This document shows positions 27,516-36,204 of a DNA stretch of 64,000 nucleotides, one piece after another. Both the position numbers and the translations under genes were made by a program. The stretch lies in assembly GCF_000067045.1 (NCBI RefSeq), contig NC_010125.1, positions 3,760,001 through 3,824,000 of the forward strand, given 5' to 3'. Under the pieces are notes generated by a model. That model made no database searches, was not told the DNA's origin, and worked only from the letters and a program-made list of their open reading frames with translations. How positions within the stretch are numbered: position 1 is the stretch's first letter; each line of letters starts with the position of its first letter. Source of the stretch: Gluconacetobacter diazotrophicus PA1 5. GTDB lineage: Bacteria; Pseudomonadota; Alphaproteobacteria; Acetobacterales; Acetobacteraceae.

Positions 27516-27815
27516 TTATGGGGGGGCGCCTTTACGGGGCGGCGGGGGCCGTTTCGGCAGGGCCGCGCAGAGGAGCGCGGCCGCCAGCGCGTCCAGGCCG
27601 AGTTGGCCGATCCAGGCGGTCAGCGTGCGCGCCGGGTCCCCGCCGCACGCGATCAGGGCGGCGTCGGTGCACAGGAGCAGGAGGCCGGCGGCGCGCAGCC
27701 GATGGGGGCGCCGGTCGCGGGGGGTGGCGCCCCAGAGCGTGGCGGCCTGTCTGGGCGTGCCGGCGGCCAGCAGCAGGACGGCGACGAAGCCGAGGATCGT
27801 GATCACGGGGGTCAT
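27516..27815 (-). CDS. DUF3325 small membrane protein
   Basis: 99 residues with three hydrophobic helices and a basic Pro-rich tail (PKRPPPPRKGAPP). Its position after DUF3649 and PepSY proteins is the usual location of DUF3325 genes in siderophore-receptor operons. The start ATG overlaps the PepSY stop. Role unknown; probably part of the membrane machinery for ferric-siderophore reduction. Confidence 0.7.
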   Translation of the reverse strand: MTPVITILGFVAVLLLAAGTPRQAATLWGATPRDRRPHRLRAAGLLLLCTDAALIACGGDPARTLTAWIGQLGLDALAAALLCAALPKRPPPPRKGAPP

Positions 27816-29266
27816 GGCCGTGGGGCCGAGCGCCATGCGGCCCAGCCGAAGCCCGCCGCCAGGGCGAGGGCGACCAGGGTGACGCCTGTCGTGACGGGGG
27901 TGGGATGGCCCGTCAGGCTGCCGGCGGCCGCGACGGCCAGGCAGCACAGGGTGGACAGGCCCAGCATTTCCCCCCAGCCGCGCGCGGGGGGGCGGAGCGC
28001 CGCGAGGACCAGCATCGCGGCCCAGGTCAGGAATACCGCCCGGACTTCCATGCGGGATCGGCCGGCGAGGTCCGGCGGCAGGAGGCGGTTGGCCAGGAAA
28101 TAGGCCGAGAAGGCGACGGGGGTGCCGGCGATGAAGCCGACATTCAGCCGTTCGACCAGCGCGGTGCCGAAGCCGGGCGCGCGGCGGTGGCGCTTGATCG
28201 TCCACAGCCGCAGGCCGGTGCCGATCAGGCCCGCCAGCATCAGGCCCGAGAGGAAATAGAGCCAGCGCGTGACGCCCGGCGCGAAGCGGGCGACGTGCAG
28301 GCCGTAGAGGAAGCGGAACAGGCCGAGGGCCGGCCGGGTTTCCGCCTGGTCGGCCAGGACCCGGCCGGTGGGGCCGTCGAAGCTGATCACGTGGCGTTCG
28401 ACGCCGATCCCGCTGTCCGTGCCCGCCACCATGATCACGACCGAGGCCGCGTCGGCCGGATTCAGGACCGTCACCCGCGCGATGCCCGCGCCGCCGAACC
28501 GCTGTTGCGCCGCGCGCAGCATCGGCCCGATCGGGGCCAGGGTTGCCGGCCGGTTGCCGGCCGGTCGGTCGACCGTGCCCGGGTTCAGGTCGCGCTGCAC
28601 CGCCGCCTGGTCGGCGTGGTAGAGCGCCTGCGTCCCCCACGGCATCAGCAGCGTGGCCAGGGTGACGGCCCCGGTGAAGGCGATCATCAGGTGGAAGGGC
28701 AGGGCGGCGACGCCGAGCAGGTTGTGGGCGTCCAGCCAGCTCCGCTGGCCCTTGCCGGGCCGGAAGGTGAAGAAATCGGCGAAGAGGCGGCGATGCGCCA
28801 CGATCCCGGTCAGCAGCACCAGCACCAGGGCCATGGCGGCCACCGCCGCCAGCAGGCGGCCCCACGGGTAGGGCAACTGAAGCTCGAAATGGAAGCGGTA
28901 GAAGAATTCGCCGCCCAGCGTGTCGCGGATGGCCGCCGGGCTGCCGGTGCGCGGGTCCAGCGCGCGCTGCACGAACCCGCCATCGGCGGCCCAGACGGCC
29001 TGGGTCCAGGCGGCGCGGGGGCCGGCGGGTTCCAGGAACCAGGCCGGCGCGCGCGCGGCGTGGACCGACAGCCACCCGACGGCGGCGTCGGTCGCGGTGA
29101 CGGGATCGGCGGTGCGCCCCGCCAGTTCCGGCCGCATCCAGGCGCTGATTTCCGGCCGGAAGACGCTGAGCGTGCCCGACAGGACGATCGCGAACAGCAG
29201 CCACCCCGCGACCAGGCCCGACCAGGTGTGCAGCCAGGTCATGGAAGCGCGGAAATCGGGCTTCAC
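27812..29266 (-). CDS. PepSY-domain inner-membrane protein (siderophore reductase type)
   Basis: 484 residues from GTG 29266. It begins with FRASMTWLHTWSGLVAGWLLFAIVLSGT, the first helix of PepSY_TM proteins, with His residues that can bind haem, and has more conserved His in helices (YRFHFELQLPY, LDAHNLLGV, PFHLMIAFTG). Relatives such as FoxB and PiuB-like proteins reduce ferric siderophores at the inner membrane. It overlaps DUF3649 upstream and DUF3325 downstream by 4 bp each. Confidence 0.8.
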   Translation of the reverse strand: MKPDFRASMTWLHTWSGLVAGWLLFAIVLSGTLSVFRPEISAWMRPELAGRTADPVTATDAAVGWLSVHAARAPAWFLEPAGPRAAWTQAVWAADGGFVQRALDPRTGSPAAIRDTLGGEFFYRFHFELQLPYPWGRLLAAVAAMALVLVLLTGIVAHRRLFADFFTFRPGKGQRSWLDAHNLLGVAALPFHLMIAFTGAVTLATLLMPWGTQALYHADQAAVQRDLNPGTVDRPAGNRPATLAPIGPMLRAAQQRFGGAGIARVTVLNPADAASVVIMVAGTDSGIGVERHVISFDGPTGRVLADQAETRPALGLFRFLYGLHVARFAPGVTRWLYFLSGLMLAGLIGTGLRLWTIKRHRRAPGFGTALVERLNVGFIAGTPVAFSAYFLANRLLPPDLAGRSRMEVRAVFLTWAAMLVLAALRPPARGWGEMLGLSTLCCLAVAAAGSLTGHPTPVTTGVTLVALALAAGFGWAAWRSAPRP

Positions 29267-29535
29267 GGCCGCCACCCGGCACCCATCGCGGCCGCCAGCA
29301 GCACGATCGCGGTGCCGCCGAGGCCCGCCCACGCCCGCGTGGCGCTGCCGGCGTGAAAGCAGGCCATCACGATGGCGGGCCAGGCCAGCAGGGCCGCCAG
29401 CGTGCCCGCGACCGAAGCCTGCGCCCGGTCGGCCGGCCACCAGCAGGCCACGGCCACGGCGACCAGCGCCGCCACGCCGTAGCCGCCGGCCGTGCCGGCC
29501 GCGATCCGCGCCGCGATCGAGATCCGCCGGTTCAT
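29263..29535 (-). CDS. DUF3649 small membrane protein
   Basis: 90 residues with three hydrophobic segments (GGYGVAALVAVAVACWW, LAALLAWPAIVMACFHAG, GTAIVLLAAAMGA). The order TonB receptor, DUF3649, PepSY, DUF3325 is a recurrent iron-uptake operon in proteobacteria. It starts 7 bp after the receptor stop. Confidence 0.7.
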   Translation of the reverse strand: MNRRISIAARIAAGTAGGYGVAALVAVAVACWWPADRAQASVAGTLAALLAWPAIVMACFHAGSATRAWAGLGGTAIVLLAAAMGAGWRP

Positions 29536-29542
29536 CGCGTCC

Positions 29543-31936
29543 CTACCAGCTGAAGCCGAGCGAGGCCTGGGCCGTCCGGCGTTCGCCGTACCAGCACCAT
29601 TCGTCGTACGGGGCGTAGCCGTAGCAGCTTGCGACGTACCGCTTGTTGAAGAGGTTGCGGACGCTGGCCTGGACTTTCCAGCCGATGAAGGCATGCCCGA
29701 GATTGGCGAGGTCGTAGCTGGCGGATGCATCGAAGAGAGTATAGCTCGGCACCGTGATGTCGCCATAGGAGGCGGTGCCGCCGAAGGCGCTGTCCACGTG
29801 GCGCAGGCCGCCGCCGAACCCCAGGCCCTTCAGCCGGCCCGACGGCATGGTGTAGTAGCCGAACAGGGTCTCGCCGCCCTTGCCGACCTGGATCAGCGGC
29901 TTGCCGGTCGACAGGTCGCGGACCTTCTGGGTGTTGGCCGTGGCGACGACGGTCAGGCCCTTGTACACGTTCACGTGCGCCTCGAACTCGAACCCGTCGG
30001 AGCGGACCTTGCCGCTTTCGGTGCTGTAGTTGGAATTCGGGACCGCGACCAGCACGTTCGTCTGTTCGATATGGAAGCCGGCGGCCGTCAGCAGGATGGG
30101 CAGGCCGGGGATCTGGTATTTGAAGCCGCCTTCGAGCTGCTTGCCGACCGTCGGGTCCGCCTGGCGCGTCGACTGGCCGCCATTGCTGGAGACCACGCCG
30201 GATTGCGGCTGGAACGAGGTCGAATAGCTGATGTACGGGGCCAGGCCGAACTTGAAATGATACAGGCCGGCGGCGCGCCAGGTGATCATTTCCGGGTTCT
30301 GGCTGCTGTAGCTGCCGCCGATGGTATCCTGCTGGTGGCTGCGGTACCAGTCGTTGCGCAGGCTGCCGGTCAGGTGCAGGTTGCCGAGATCGACCTGGTC
30401 CTGCGCGTAGACGCCGATTTGGTGCTGGTCGGTCAGGTAGTTGTTGGAGATCGCGGGCGGCGTGATCTGCTGGCGATAGACCGGGTGCAGCACGTTGATG
30501 GACGGCGCGGAGCCGAATCCGTCCAGTTCCGTCGCCTCGCTTTCCTGGTAGTCGAAGCCCAGCATGATCGCGTGGCGCAGCGGCCCGGTGGAGAAATGGC
30601 CGGTCAGCTGGTTGTCGAAGGCCAGGTTCCGGAGATGTTCGCGGGCGTAGGCCGTGCCCCGGCTGAAATTGCCCAGCGCTTCCTGCGCGTAATCGCGCTC
30701 ATAGTCGGGGTCGAGATACACGCCCTCGCTATAGACGCTTTCATAGACCGTCTTGACGTCGTCGTGCCGGCCGCGTGACGAGAACGCCCAGTCGGCGTTG
30801 AAGCGGTGGTTGAAGATATAGGTCGTCGCCCACTGCCGGCGGTTGAATTCCTCGAAATTCGGGTCGCCGTCGTAGAAATTCTGCCTGATGTACCCGAAGG
30901 CCGCGCGTTTGAGCGAGCCTTCCAGCGGCACCGATCCGTACGAGGCATTCTGCGGGTCGTCCTGGACATTGCCCAGCAGGGTCAGCGTCGTGTCGCCGTC
31001 GCCGCCGAAGGTCACGGCCGGGCTGATGCTGTAGCGGCGGCTCTGCGTCTGGCTGAGCTGGCTGTGCGAGCCGTTGGCGGTGCCGTACAGCCGGTAGCGC
31101 ACGAACCCGTTGCCGGTCAGCGCGCCGCCGACGTCGCCATCCACGCGATAGAGGTCGAAGCTGCCGCCGGTCGCGACCAGGCTGCCGTAGGACGTGGCGC
31201 TGGTGGGCAGCTTGCTGGACATCGCGACCAGGCCGCCGGGACTGGACTGCCCGTACAGCGCCGATGCCGGGCCCTTGAGGATTTCGATCCGGTCCAGGCG
31301 CGAGGTGTCGATCTGGGCCGTGGCGTAGCCGGTGGGGCTGTCCTGCAGCTTGAGCCCGTCGAGGAAGTTCGGGATCGTGAAGCCGCGCAGCGCGAACAGG
31401 TCGTAGCGCGTGGCCGTGGACCCGCGCTGGTCCGGCGTGATGCCGGCCGTATAGCGCACCGCCTGGCTGAGGCTGAGGACGCCGCGTATGTCCATTTCAT
31501 GGCGGTCGATGACCGTGACGGACTGGGGCGTGTCCACCAGGGGCGTGTCGGTCTTGGTGCCCGAGGACGCGACGGTTGGGGATTTCCGGCCCGTGACGAG
31601 GATGCGTTCCTCCTTCGCTTTCGCCGCGTCCTGCGCCGGACCCTTGCGGGGCGTCGCGGCGGCCCGCGTGCCAGCCTTCGGGGCGGTCTTCGGGGCGGTC
31701 CTGGTGCCGGCCTTCGTCTCGGTCTTCGTTCCGGCCTCGGTCTCGGCCTGGGGCCGGTCGGCGGCGGACGCGGCGCCCAGGCCGAACACCAACCCGGCGA
31801 CCACCGGGCTGAGCGTCAGGGAGAGCGTGACGGTTCGCGCGCCCTGCCTGAAGGCGGGCTGTCCGGACGCAGGGGGCGGATACCGCCTCACGATCCTGTT
31901 GCGCGCGCTGGTCCACATGGTCTGCCGGTCCTTCAT
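29543..31936 (-). CDS. TonB-dependent ferric-siderophore receptor
   Basis: 797 residues. The N-terminal part has a long signal region ending AASA and a Thr/Lys/Ala-rich linker, then the plug domain (ILVTGRKSP near the TonB box position, DTPQSVTVIDRHEMD, RLDRIEILKGPASALYGQSSPGG), then a 22-strand barrel ending in F-S-W. The final FSW fits an outer-membrane barrel. It leads the DUF3649-PepSY-DUF3325 operon and has a Fur-like box upstream. The ligand (hydroxamate or other siderophore) cannot be assigned. Confidence 0.85.
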   Translation of the reverse strand: MKDRQTMWTSARNRIVRRYPPPASGQPAFRQGARTVTLSLTLSPVVAGLVFGLGAASAADRPQAETEAGTKTETKAGTRTAPKTAPKAGTRAAATPRKGPAQDAAKAKEERILVTGRKSPTVASSGTKTDTPLVDTPQSVTVIDRHEMDIRGVLSLSQAVRYTAGITPDQRGSTATRYDLFALRGFTIPNFLDGLKLQDSPTGYATAQIDTSRLDRIEILKGPASALYGQSSPGGLVAMSSKLPTSATSYGSLVATGGSFDLYRVDGDVGGALTGNGFVRYRLYGTANGSHSQLSQTQSRRYSISPAVTFGGDGDTTLTLLGNVQDDPQNASYGSVPLEGSLKRAAFGYIRQNFYDGDPNFEEFNRRQWATTYIFNHRFNADWAFSSRGRHDDVKTVYESVYSEGVYLDPDYERDYAQEALGNFSRGTAYAREHLRNLAFDNQLTGHFSTGPLRHAIMLGFDYQESEATELDGFGSAPSINVLHPVYRQQITPPAISNNYLTDQHQIGVYAQDQVDLGNLHLTGSLRNDWYRSHQQDTIGGSYSSQNPEMITWRAAGLYHFKFGLAPYISYSTSFQPQSGVVSSNGGQSTRQADPTVGKQLEGGFKYQIPGLPILLTAAGFHIEQTNVLVAVPNSNYSTESGKVRSDGFEFEAHVNVYKGLTVVATANTQKVRDLSTGKPLIQVGKGGETLFGYYTMPSGRLKGLGFGGGLRHVDSAFGGTASYGDITVPSYTLFDASASYDLANLGHAFIGWKVQASVRNLFNKRYVASCYGYAPYDEWCWYGERRTAQASLGFSW

Positions 31937-31976
31937 TGGGATGGGTCCTTTCGAGGGTGGGGCACCATCTTATGAA

Positions 31977-31992
31977 TGAGACTGATTCGCAA
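31977..31992. promoter_or_regulatory. Fur-box-like operator for the receptor operon
   Basis: TGAGACTGATTCGCAA lies about 40 bp upstream of the receptor start. It differs by only two positions from TGAGAATTATTCGCAA at 38537-38552, upstream of another siderophore receptor. The near-palindromic 7-1-7 pattern matches proteobacterial Fur boxes. Confidence 0.6.
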
Positions 31993-32000
31993 TATCATAA

Positions 32001-32477
32001 TTTGCGGGATGAGCCGGGGGCGAATCGTGTGGCGGGCGTGTCACGTTGCATCGCGGCGCGGCATGCCGGGGGCACGCCGGGGCGCTGGCCCGTCCCGGAT
32101 TGCCTGTTCCGGGCGGTCCGCCGGAACCGGGAGAATCGTTGCTTGGCGACAACAATATAATTGCGGCACGACGAAGGCGGACATCGATCGCCCGCGCGAG
32201 GCGGCCGGGTCCGGTGCCGGAAACGGCGGAATTGTGTGATTTTTGCTATTGTTGCGACGGCGGTGGATACGGAAAAATATTATGACACAATAAGGGGCAC
32301 GGCCGTTTCGATGGGGATGATCGGTCCCGATGCGTCAGAGGCGCGGCAGCGGCTGTGATAAAAATGTCATATATTGTGGAATCGATACGAGTGATTCCAG
32401 TTTCGTATTGAAGCGCCGGTTGGATTCGGTTCCACTGGGAGTGTTAAATAATAACGTATGCAGGAGCGGTTGAGTCT
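32001..32477. other. Divergent intergenic region without a gene
   Basis: Between two divergent TonB receptor genes. The right half is AT-rich (for example TTTTTGCTATTGTTG, and ATGTCATATATTGTGG near 32360-32380) and probably holds the promoter of gene 32478. I see no reading frame or RNA gene. Confidence 0.5.
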
Positions 32478-35135
32478 ATGACCCTGAGGCGAAGCCTTAT
32501 CGCGGCCACGATTTTAGCAATGCAGTTTGACCTGTCGGCGGCCCTGGCCCAGACAGCGCCATCCCAGACGGCAACGCCCCAAAAACCCGCTACCTCCGGT
32601 CATCGCCATGTCGCGAAGGCCGGGAAGAAGGCCGGCGCCCCCAAGGCGCATGCCGCGACGGCTTCGGCCGCGACGCCGGGCGTGGTGCCGGCTGCCGCGG
32701 TATCGACCGCCGCCGTGGCGCCCGTGGTCCCGGTCGCGCCCGTCTATCATGCGCCGCCGCCGGATGCCGGCGAGGCGGTGATCGTCACCGGCACCCACGC
32801 CTATAACCGGCATGCCCGCGATTCCACGGCGCCGATCACGGTCATTTCCGCCGCCACCCTGCAACGGACCGGCGCGGTCAACCTCGCCGACGCGCTGACG
32901 CGCATGGACCCGTCGATCACCGAGCAGACGATGGGCGCCGACGCGGGCGCGCTGACCTCGTCCATCCGCATGCGCGGCCTGAACCCGAACGAAGTGCTGG
33001 TCCTGGTGGATGGCAAGCGCCGCCACACCACGGCCAACATCTATGCCGACCAGGGGCCGCAGCAGGGTTCGACGCCGGTCGACCTGAACATGCTGCCGGC
33101 GAATGCGATCGACCATATCGAAATCCTGCGTGACGGCGCGGCGGCCATGTACGGCTCGGACGCCATCGCGGGCGTGGTCAACATCATCACGAAGAAGACG
33201 GCGCACGGGCTGAACCTGACCGGGCAGACCGGGGCCAATGCCTATAACGGCGACGGCTGGCAGTACCAGACCGGTATCGATGGCGGCTTCAGCTTCCTGG
33301 GCGATGGCTATGTCCATATTTCCGGACAGGTCGAGCATGCCGACCACATGGTGCCGAAGGGCGCGTCCGACCTGCGTACGGACCCGAACAACGCGGATTA
33401 CGGGGGGGTGAACTTCCCTAGCAATTCGAACATGATCATGAGCACGCCGGAGGAGACGCGCGAAAACCTGCTGATCAATTTCGGCAAGACGGTGACCGAG
33501 GGCATCGATTTCTACGGCCAGATCACCTACGCCCATCGCCACAGCGAGGCGTACGAGAACTACCGCACGCCGACGAAGGCGCCGCAGATCTATCCGGCCG
33601 GCTTCTCGCCGCTCGAGACGATCGACGAAAACGACTTCGCCGCGACGCTGGGCCTGAAGGGCGACAATTTCCTGGGCTTCGACTGGGATGTCAGCACGAC
33701 CTACGGCCAGGATGACGATACGATCGGCAACAAGAACACCGCCAATCCGAACATGCTGAGCACCGACCCCACGGTGTGCGGCACGAACCCGGCGAACGCG
33801 GCCACCTATTCGACGGACGGCTGCGGCTGGTCGCCGACCACGGTGCTGGCCGAGCGGTATTCGCTGGCGCAATGGACGAACAACGCGGATTTCCGCCGTC
33901 GCCTGAAGATTGCCAACGTCGTGCCGGTGACGGTGGCCTTCGGCGCCGAGCATCGTCTGGAACAGTACCAGATCTGGCCGGGCAATCCGCCGTCCTACCA
34001 GATCGGCGGCACGCAGGGTTATGCCGGCCTGATGCCGGAAAACGCGGGCAAGTGGGGCCGTGACATCTGGGCCGGCTACCTGGACGGCGACTTCCACCTG
34101 CTGCCGCACTGGGACCTGGATTTCGCGGGCCGGTTCGAGCACTACACCGATTTCGGCAACACCGAGAACGGCAAGGTCTCGACGCGCTACGATTTCACCA
34201 AGCGCATCGCCATCCGTGGCACGGTCAGCAACGGCTTCCGCGCGCCGACCCTGCCGGAAGAACATTTCAGCGCCCTGAACGTGTCGCCCACCGGCGCCAC
34301 GGGCCTGCTGTCGACCACCAGCGCCGCGGGCCAGTCGGTCGGCGCGCTGCCGCTGAAGCCGGAGCGCTCGTTCAGCGCCGAGGCCGGCCTGGTGCTGGAG
34401 CCGGTCGACGGCTGGCACGTGTCGGCCGACGTCTACCAGATCAACATCCGCGACCGCATTTTCGGCAGCTCGACCTTCAGTGACAGCGATGCGCTGAATG
34501 CGATCGCCATGACCGGTGCCTCGCTGCCGGCCGGCATCACCAATTCCGACGTGTTCGTGAACTACTTCGCCAATGTCGGCAGCACGAAGACGCAGGGCCT
34601 GGACATCATGTCCGACTACCTGCTGCGCCTGAACCAGTACGGCAACGTGGACCTGAGCCTGGGCGTCAACCTGAACCGCACGAAGGTGACCCGCACCAAC
34701 ACCCTGGCCAACGGCCTGCCGGCGCTGAACGCGCAGACCGCGTCCTACCTGACCAACGGCGCGCCGAAGAACAAGATCGTCCTGCAGGCGCACTGGACCA
34801 TCGGCCAGTGGGACGTCAACGTCCGCCAGACCCGCTATGGCGCGACCACGATCCTGCAGACCTACGAGGACCAGGCCCCGGCGGCGCTGCAGTACTCGAA
34901 CACCCAGTGGCTGTCGTTCAAGAACACCGCCGCGTGGATGACCGACCTGGAAGTGGGCTATCGCCTGAACCACATCTGGCACTTCGCCGTGGGTGCGAAC
35001 AACATCTTCAACGTCCGCCCGCGCCGCCTGCCGCTGATCGCCAACTACCTGGGCGCCAACCAGTTCGACCAGAACTCGTCCGGCATCCCCTTCACCGGCG
35101 GCTACTACTACGGCCGGATCAACGCATCGTTTTGA
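32478..35135 (+). CDS. TonB-dependent receptor (substrate unknown)
   Basis: 885 residues; ATG 32478 has AGGAG upstream. Signal peptide ending LAQ, an Ala/Pro/Lys-rich linker, TonB-box region EAVIVTGTHAYNRHARD, plug domain with VLVLVDGKRRHTT and IEILRDGAAAMYGSDAIAGVVNIIT, then a barrel ending INASF. The plug is of the general TonB-dependent type, not the siderophore subfamily, so carbohydrate or cofactor uptake is possible. No Fur-like box was seen in front. A strong terminator follows. Confidence 0.85.
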   Translation: MTLRRSLIAATILAMQFDLSAALAQTAPSQTATPQKPATSGHRHVAKAGKKAGAPKAHAATASAATPGVVPAAAVSTAAVAPVVPVAPVYHAPPPDAGEAVIVTGTHAYNRHARDSTAPITVISAATLQRTGAVNLADALTRMDPSITEQTMGADAGALTSSIRMRGLNPNEVLVLVDGKRRHTTANIYADQGPQQGSTPVDLNMLPANAIDHIEILRDGAAAMYGSDAIAGVVNIITKKTAHGLNLTGQTGANAYNGDGWQYQTGIDGGFSFLGDGYVHISGQVEHADHMVPKGASDLRTDPNNADYGGVNFPSNSNMIMSTPEETRENLLINFGKTVTEGIDFYGQITYAHRHSEAYENYRTPTKAPQIYPAGFSPLETIDENDFAATLGLKGDNFLGFDWDVSTTYGQDDDTIGNKNTANPNMLSTDPTVCGTNPANAATYSTDGCGWSPTTVLAERYSLAQWTNNADFRRRLKIANVVPVTVAFGAEHRLEQYQIWPGNPPSYQIGGTQGYAGLMPENAGKWGRDIWAGYLDGDFHLLPHWDLDFAGRFEHYTDFGNTENGKVSTRYDFTKRIAIRGTVSNGFRAPTLPEEHFSALNVSPTGATGLLSTTSAAGQSVGALPLKPERSFSAEAGLVLEPVDGWHVSADVYQINIRDRIFGSSTFSDSDALNAIAMTGASLPAGITNSDVFVNYFANVGSTKTQGLDIMSDYLLRLNQYGNVDLSLGVNLNRTKVTRTNTLANGLPALNAQTASYLTNGAPKNKIVLQAHWTIGQWDVNVRQTRYGATTILQTYEDQAPAALQYSNTQWLSFKNTAAWMTDLEVGYRLNHIWHFAVGANNIFNVRPRRLPLIANYLGANQFDQNSSGIPFTGGYYYGRINASF

Positions 35136-35164
35136 CCCGGTTTTTCCAGTCCGACGCTTCGGGG

Positions 35165-35193
35165 CCCGCGGTTGCATTGCAACCGCGGGTTTC
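35165..35193 (+). terminator. Intrinsic terminator of receptor gene 32478
   Basis: Perfect 11-bp stem CCCGCGGTTGC / GCAACCGCGGG with a three-base loop, followed by TTTCGTCGTTC. It lies 29 bp after the stop codon. Confidence 0.8.
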
Positions 35194-35331
35194 GTCGTTC
35201 TGGGACGCATGACGCAACGGTATGACCGCATGCGGAAATAGAATTAGGGCGGGGGGGTATTCCGTCCTATTGTTTCGCAAGGGACGTGCTGCCCGGCATC
35301 GCGGGCGGCGCCCCGTATCGGAGAGATCGTC

Positions 35332-35550
35332 ATGCTGGCCGACATCCTTCACGGTCCCGTGATCCCCGACCCTGCCGTCGCCACGCGCGAGGTCGCGCGC
35401 GCCGCATCCGCCTCTTTCGCCCAAGGGGCCGGGCCGGTCGTCTCGGCCAAGGGCCGCGACGCGGCGGCGCGGACGCCCGAGCAGATTCACGCCGCCCATC
35501 ATGCGGGGCTTCGTCAGTCGCGCGGCCGGGTGAAGTCGGGCCGGGCGTAA
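35332..35550 (+). CDS. Small hypothetical protein
   Basis: 72 residues from ATG 35332 with GGAGAG upstream. Ala-rich, basic, without membrane segment or recognised motif (VVSAKGRDAAARTPEQIHAAHH). The good ribosome site and separate position support a real gene. It ends 5 bp from the convergent VOC gene. Confidence 0.55.
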   Translation: MLADILHGPVIPDPAVATREVARAASASFAQGAGPVVSAKGRDAAARTPEQIHAAHHAGLRQSRGRVKSGRA

Positions 35551-35555
35551 CCGGT

Positions 35556-35930
35556 TCAGAGTCCCGGCGTGCGGCAGATCGCCTCGATTTCATGCCGGTC
35601 CGGGTCCAGCACGCTGGCCGAGAAATAGGGACCGCCATGGTCGGTCTGCAGGCATGGCGTGGTGCGGCCGCGCCCGCCCGCCGCCAGGGCGGCCATGTGG
35701 AATTCCTCGACCGCCGTGCGGCTGTGCGCCGCGAAGGCGATCTGGACGTGCCCCGGTGGGGCGTCGTGCAGGGTCAGCCACAGGAACGGGTCCCGTCCCG
35801 TCAGGCCGTAGCCCGCATATTCCAGCCCGTCCCGCACCGTGCACACCAGACCCAGCGGGGTCAGGACCCGGTCGTAGAAGGCGCAGGCGCGCAGCAGGCT
35901 GGTGACCCGGATGGAGATATGATCGATCAT
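35556..35930 (-). CDS. VOC-family (glyoxalase-like) protein
   Basis: 124 residues, the size of a single-domain glyoxalase/bleomycin-resistance protein. MIDHISIRVTSLLRACAFYDRVLTPLG is the typical first beta-alpha unit with a metal-ligand His, and PYFSASVLDPDRHEIEAICRTP is the typical end with the metal-binding Glu. VOC proteins use a divalent metal for isomerisation, epimerisation or dioxygenation; the substrate is unknown. Confidence 0.75.
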   Translation of the reverse strand: MIDHISIRVTSLLRACAFYDRVLTPLGLVCTVRDGLEYAGYGLTGRDPFLWLTLHDAPPGHVQIAFAAHSRTAVEEFHMAALAAGGRGRTTPCLQTDHGGPYFSASVLDPDRHEIEAICRTPGL

Positions 35931-36204
35931 CGCCTGTCCTCCCCCGGTGGCGGGCAGCGGATGCGCGCATCGCCGCGGCTCTGCGGCCGCTGATGTGGGG
36001 CGGGGGGATGGTGGCATGGTCGCCGGCCATCGCGCGATCACGCTTGTGCGACCGGACATGCGGGCTGGTGAGCGAGAGTGCCGCATAGCGGCACGGCCGT
36101 CGTGTGGTTCCGAGCATCGGAGCGGAGCGGCCTGGATGGCCGCCCGCCGCGAAGCACAGGAAACGCGCGCCGGATCGCCACCAGCGCGCATTTCCGGTCA
36201 GGCT

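Noticed and set aside
32514-35231. A 905-codon minus-strand frame
   Set aside because: Antisense of the TonB receptor at 32478, whose signal peptide, plug and barrel are all recognisable.
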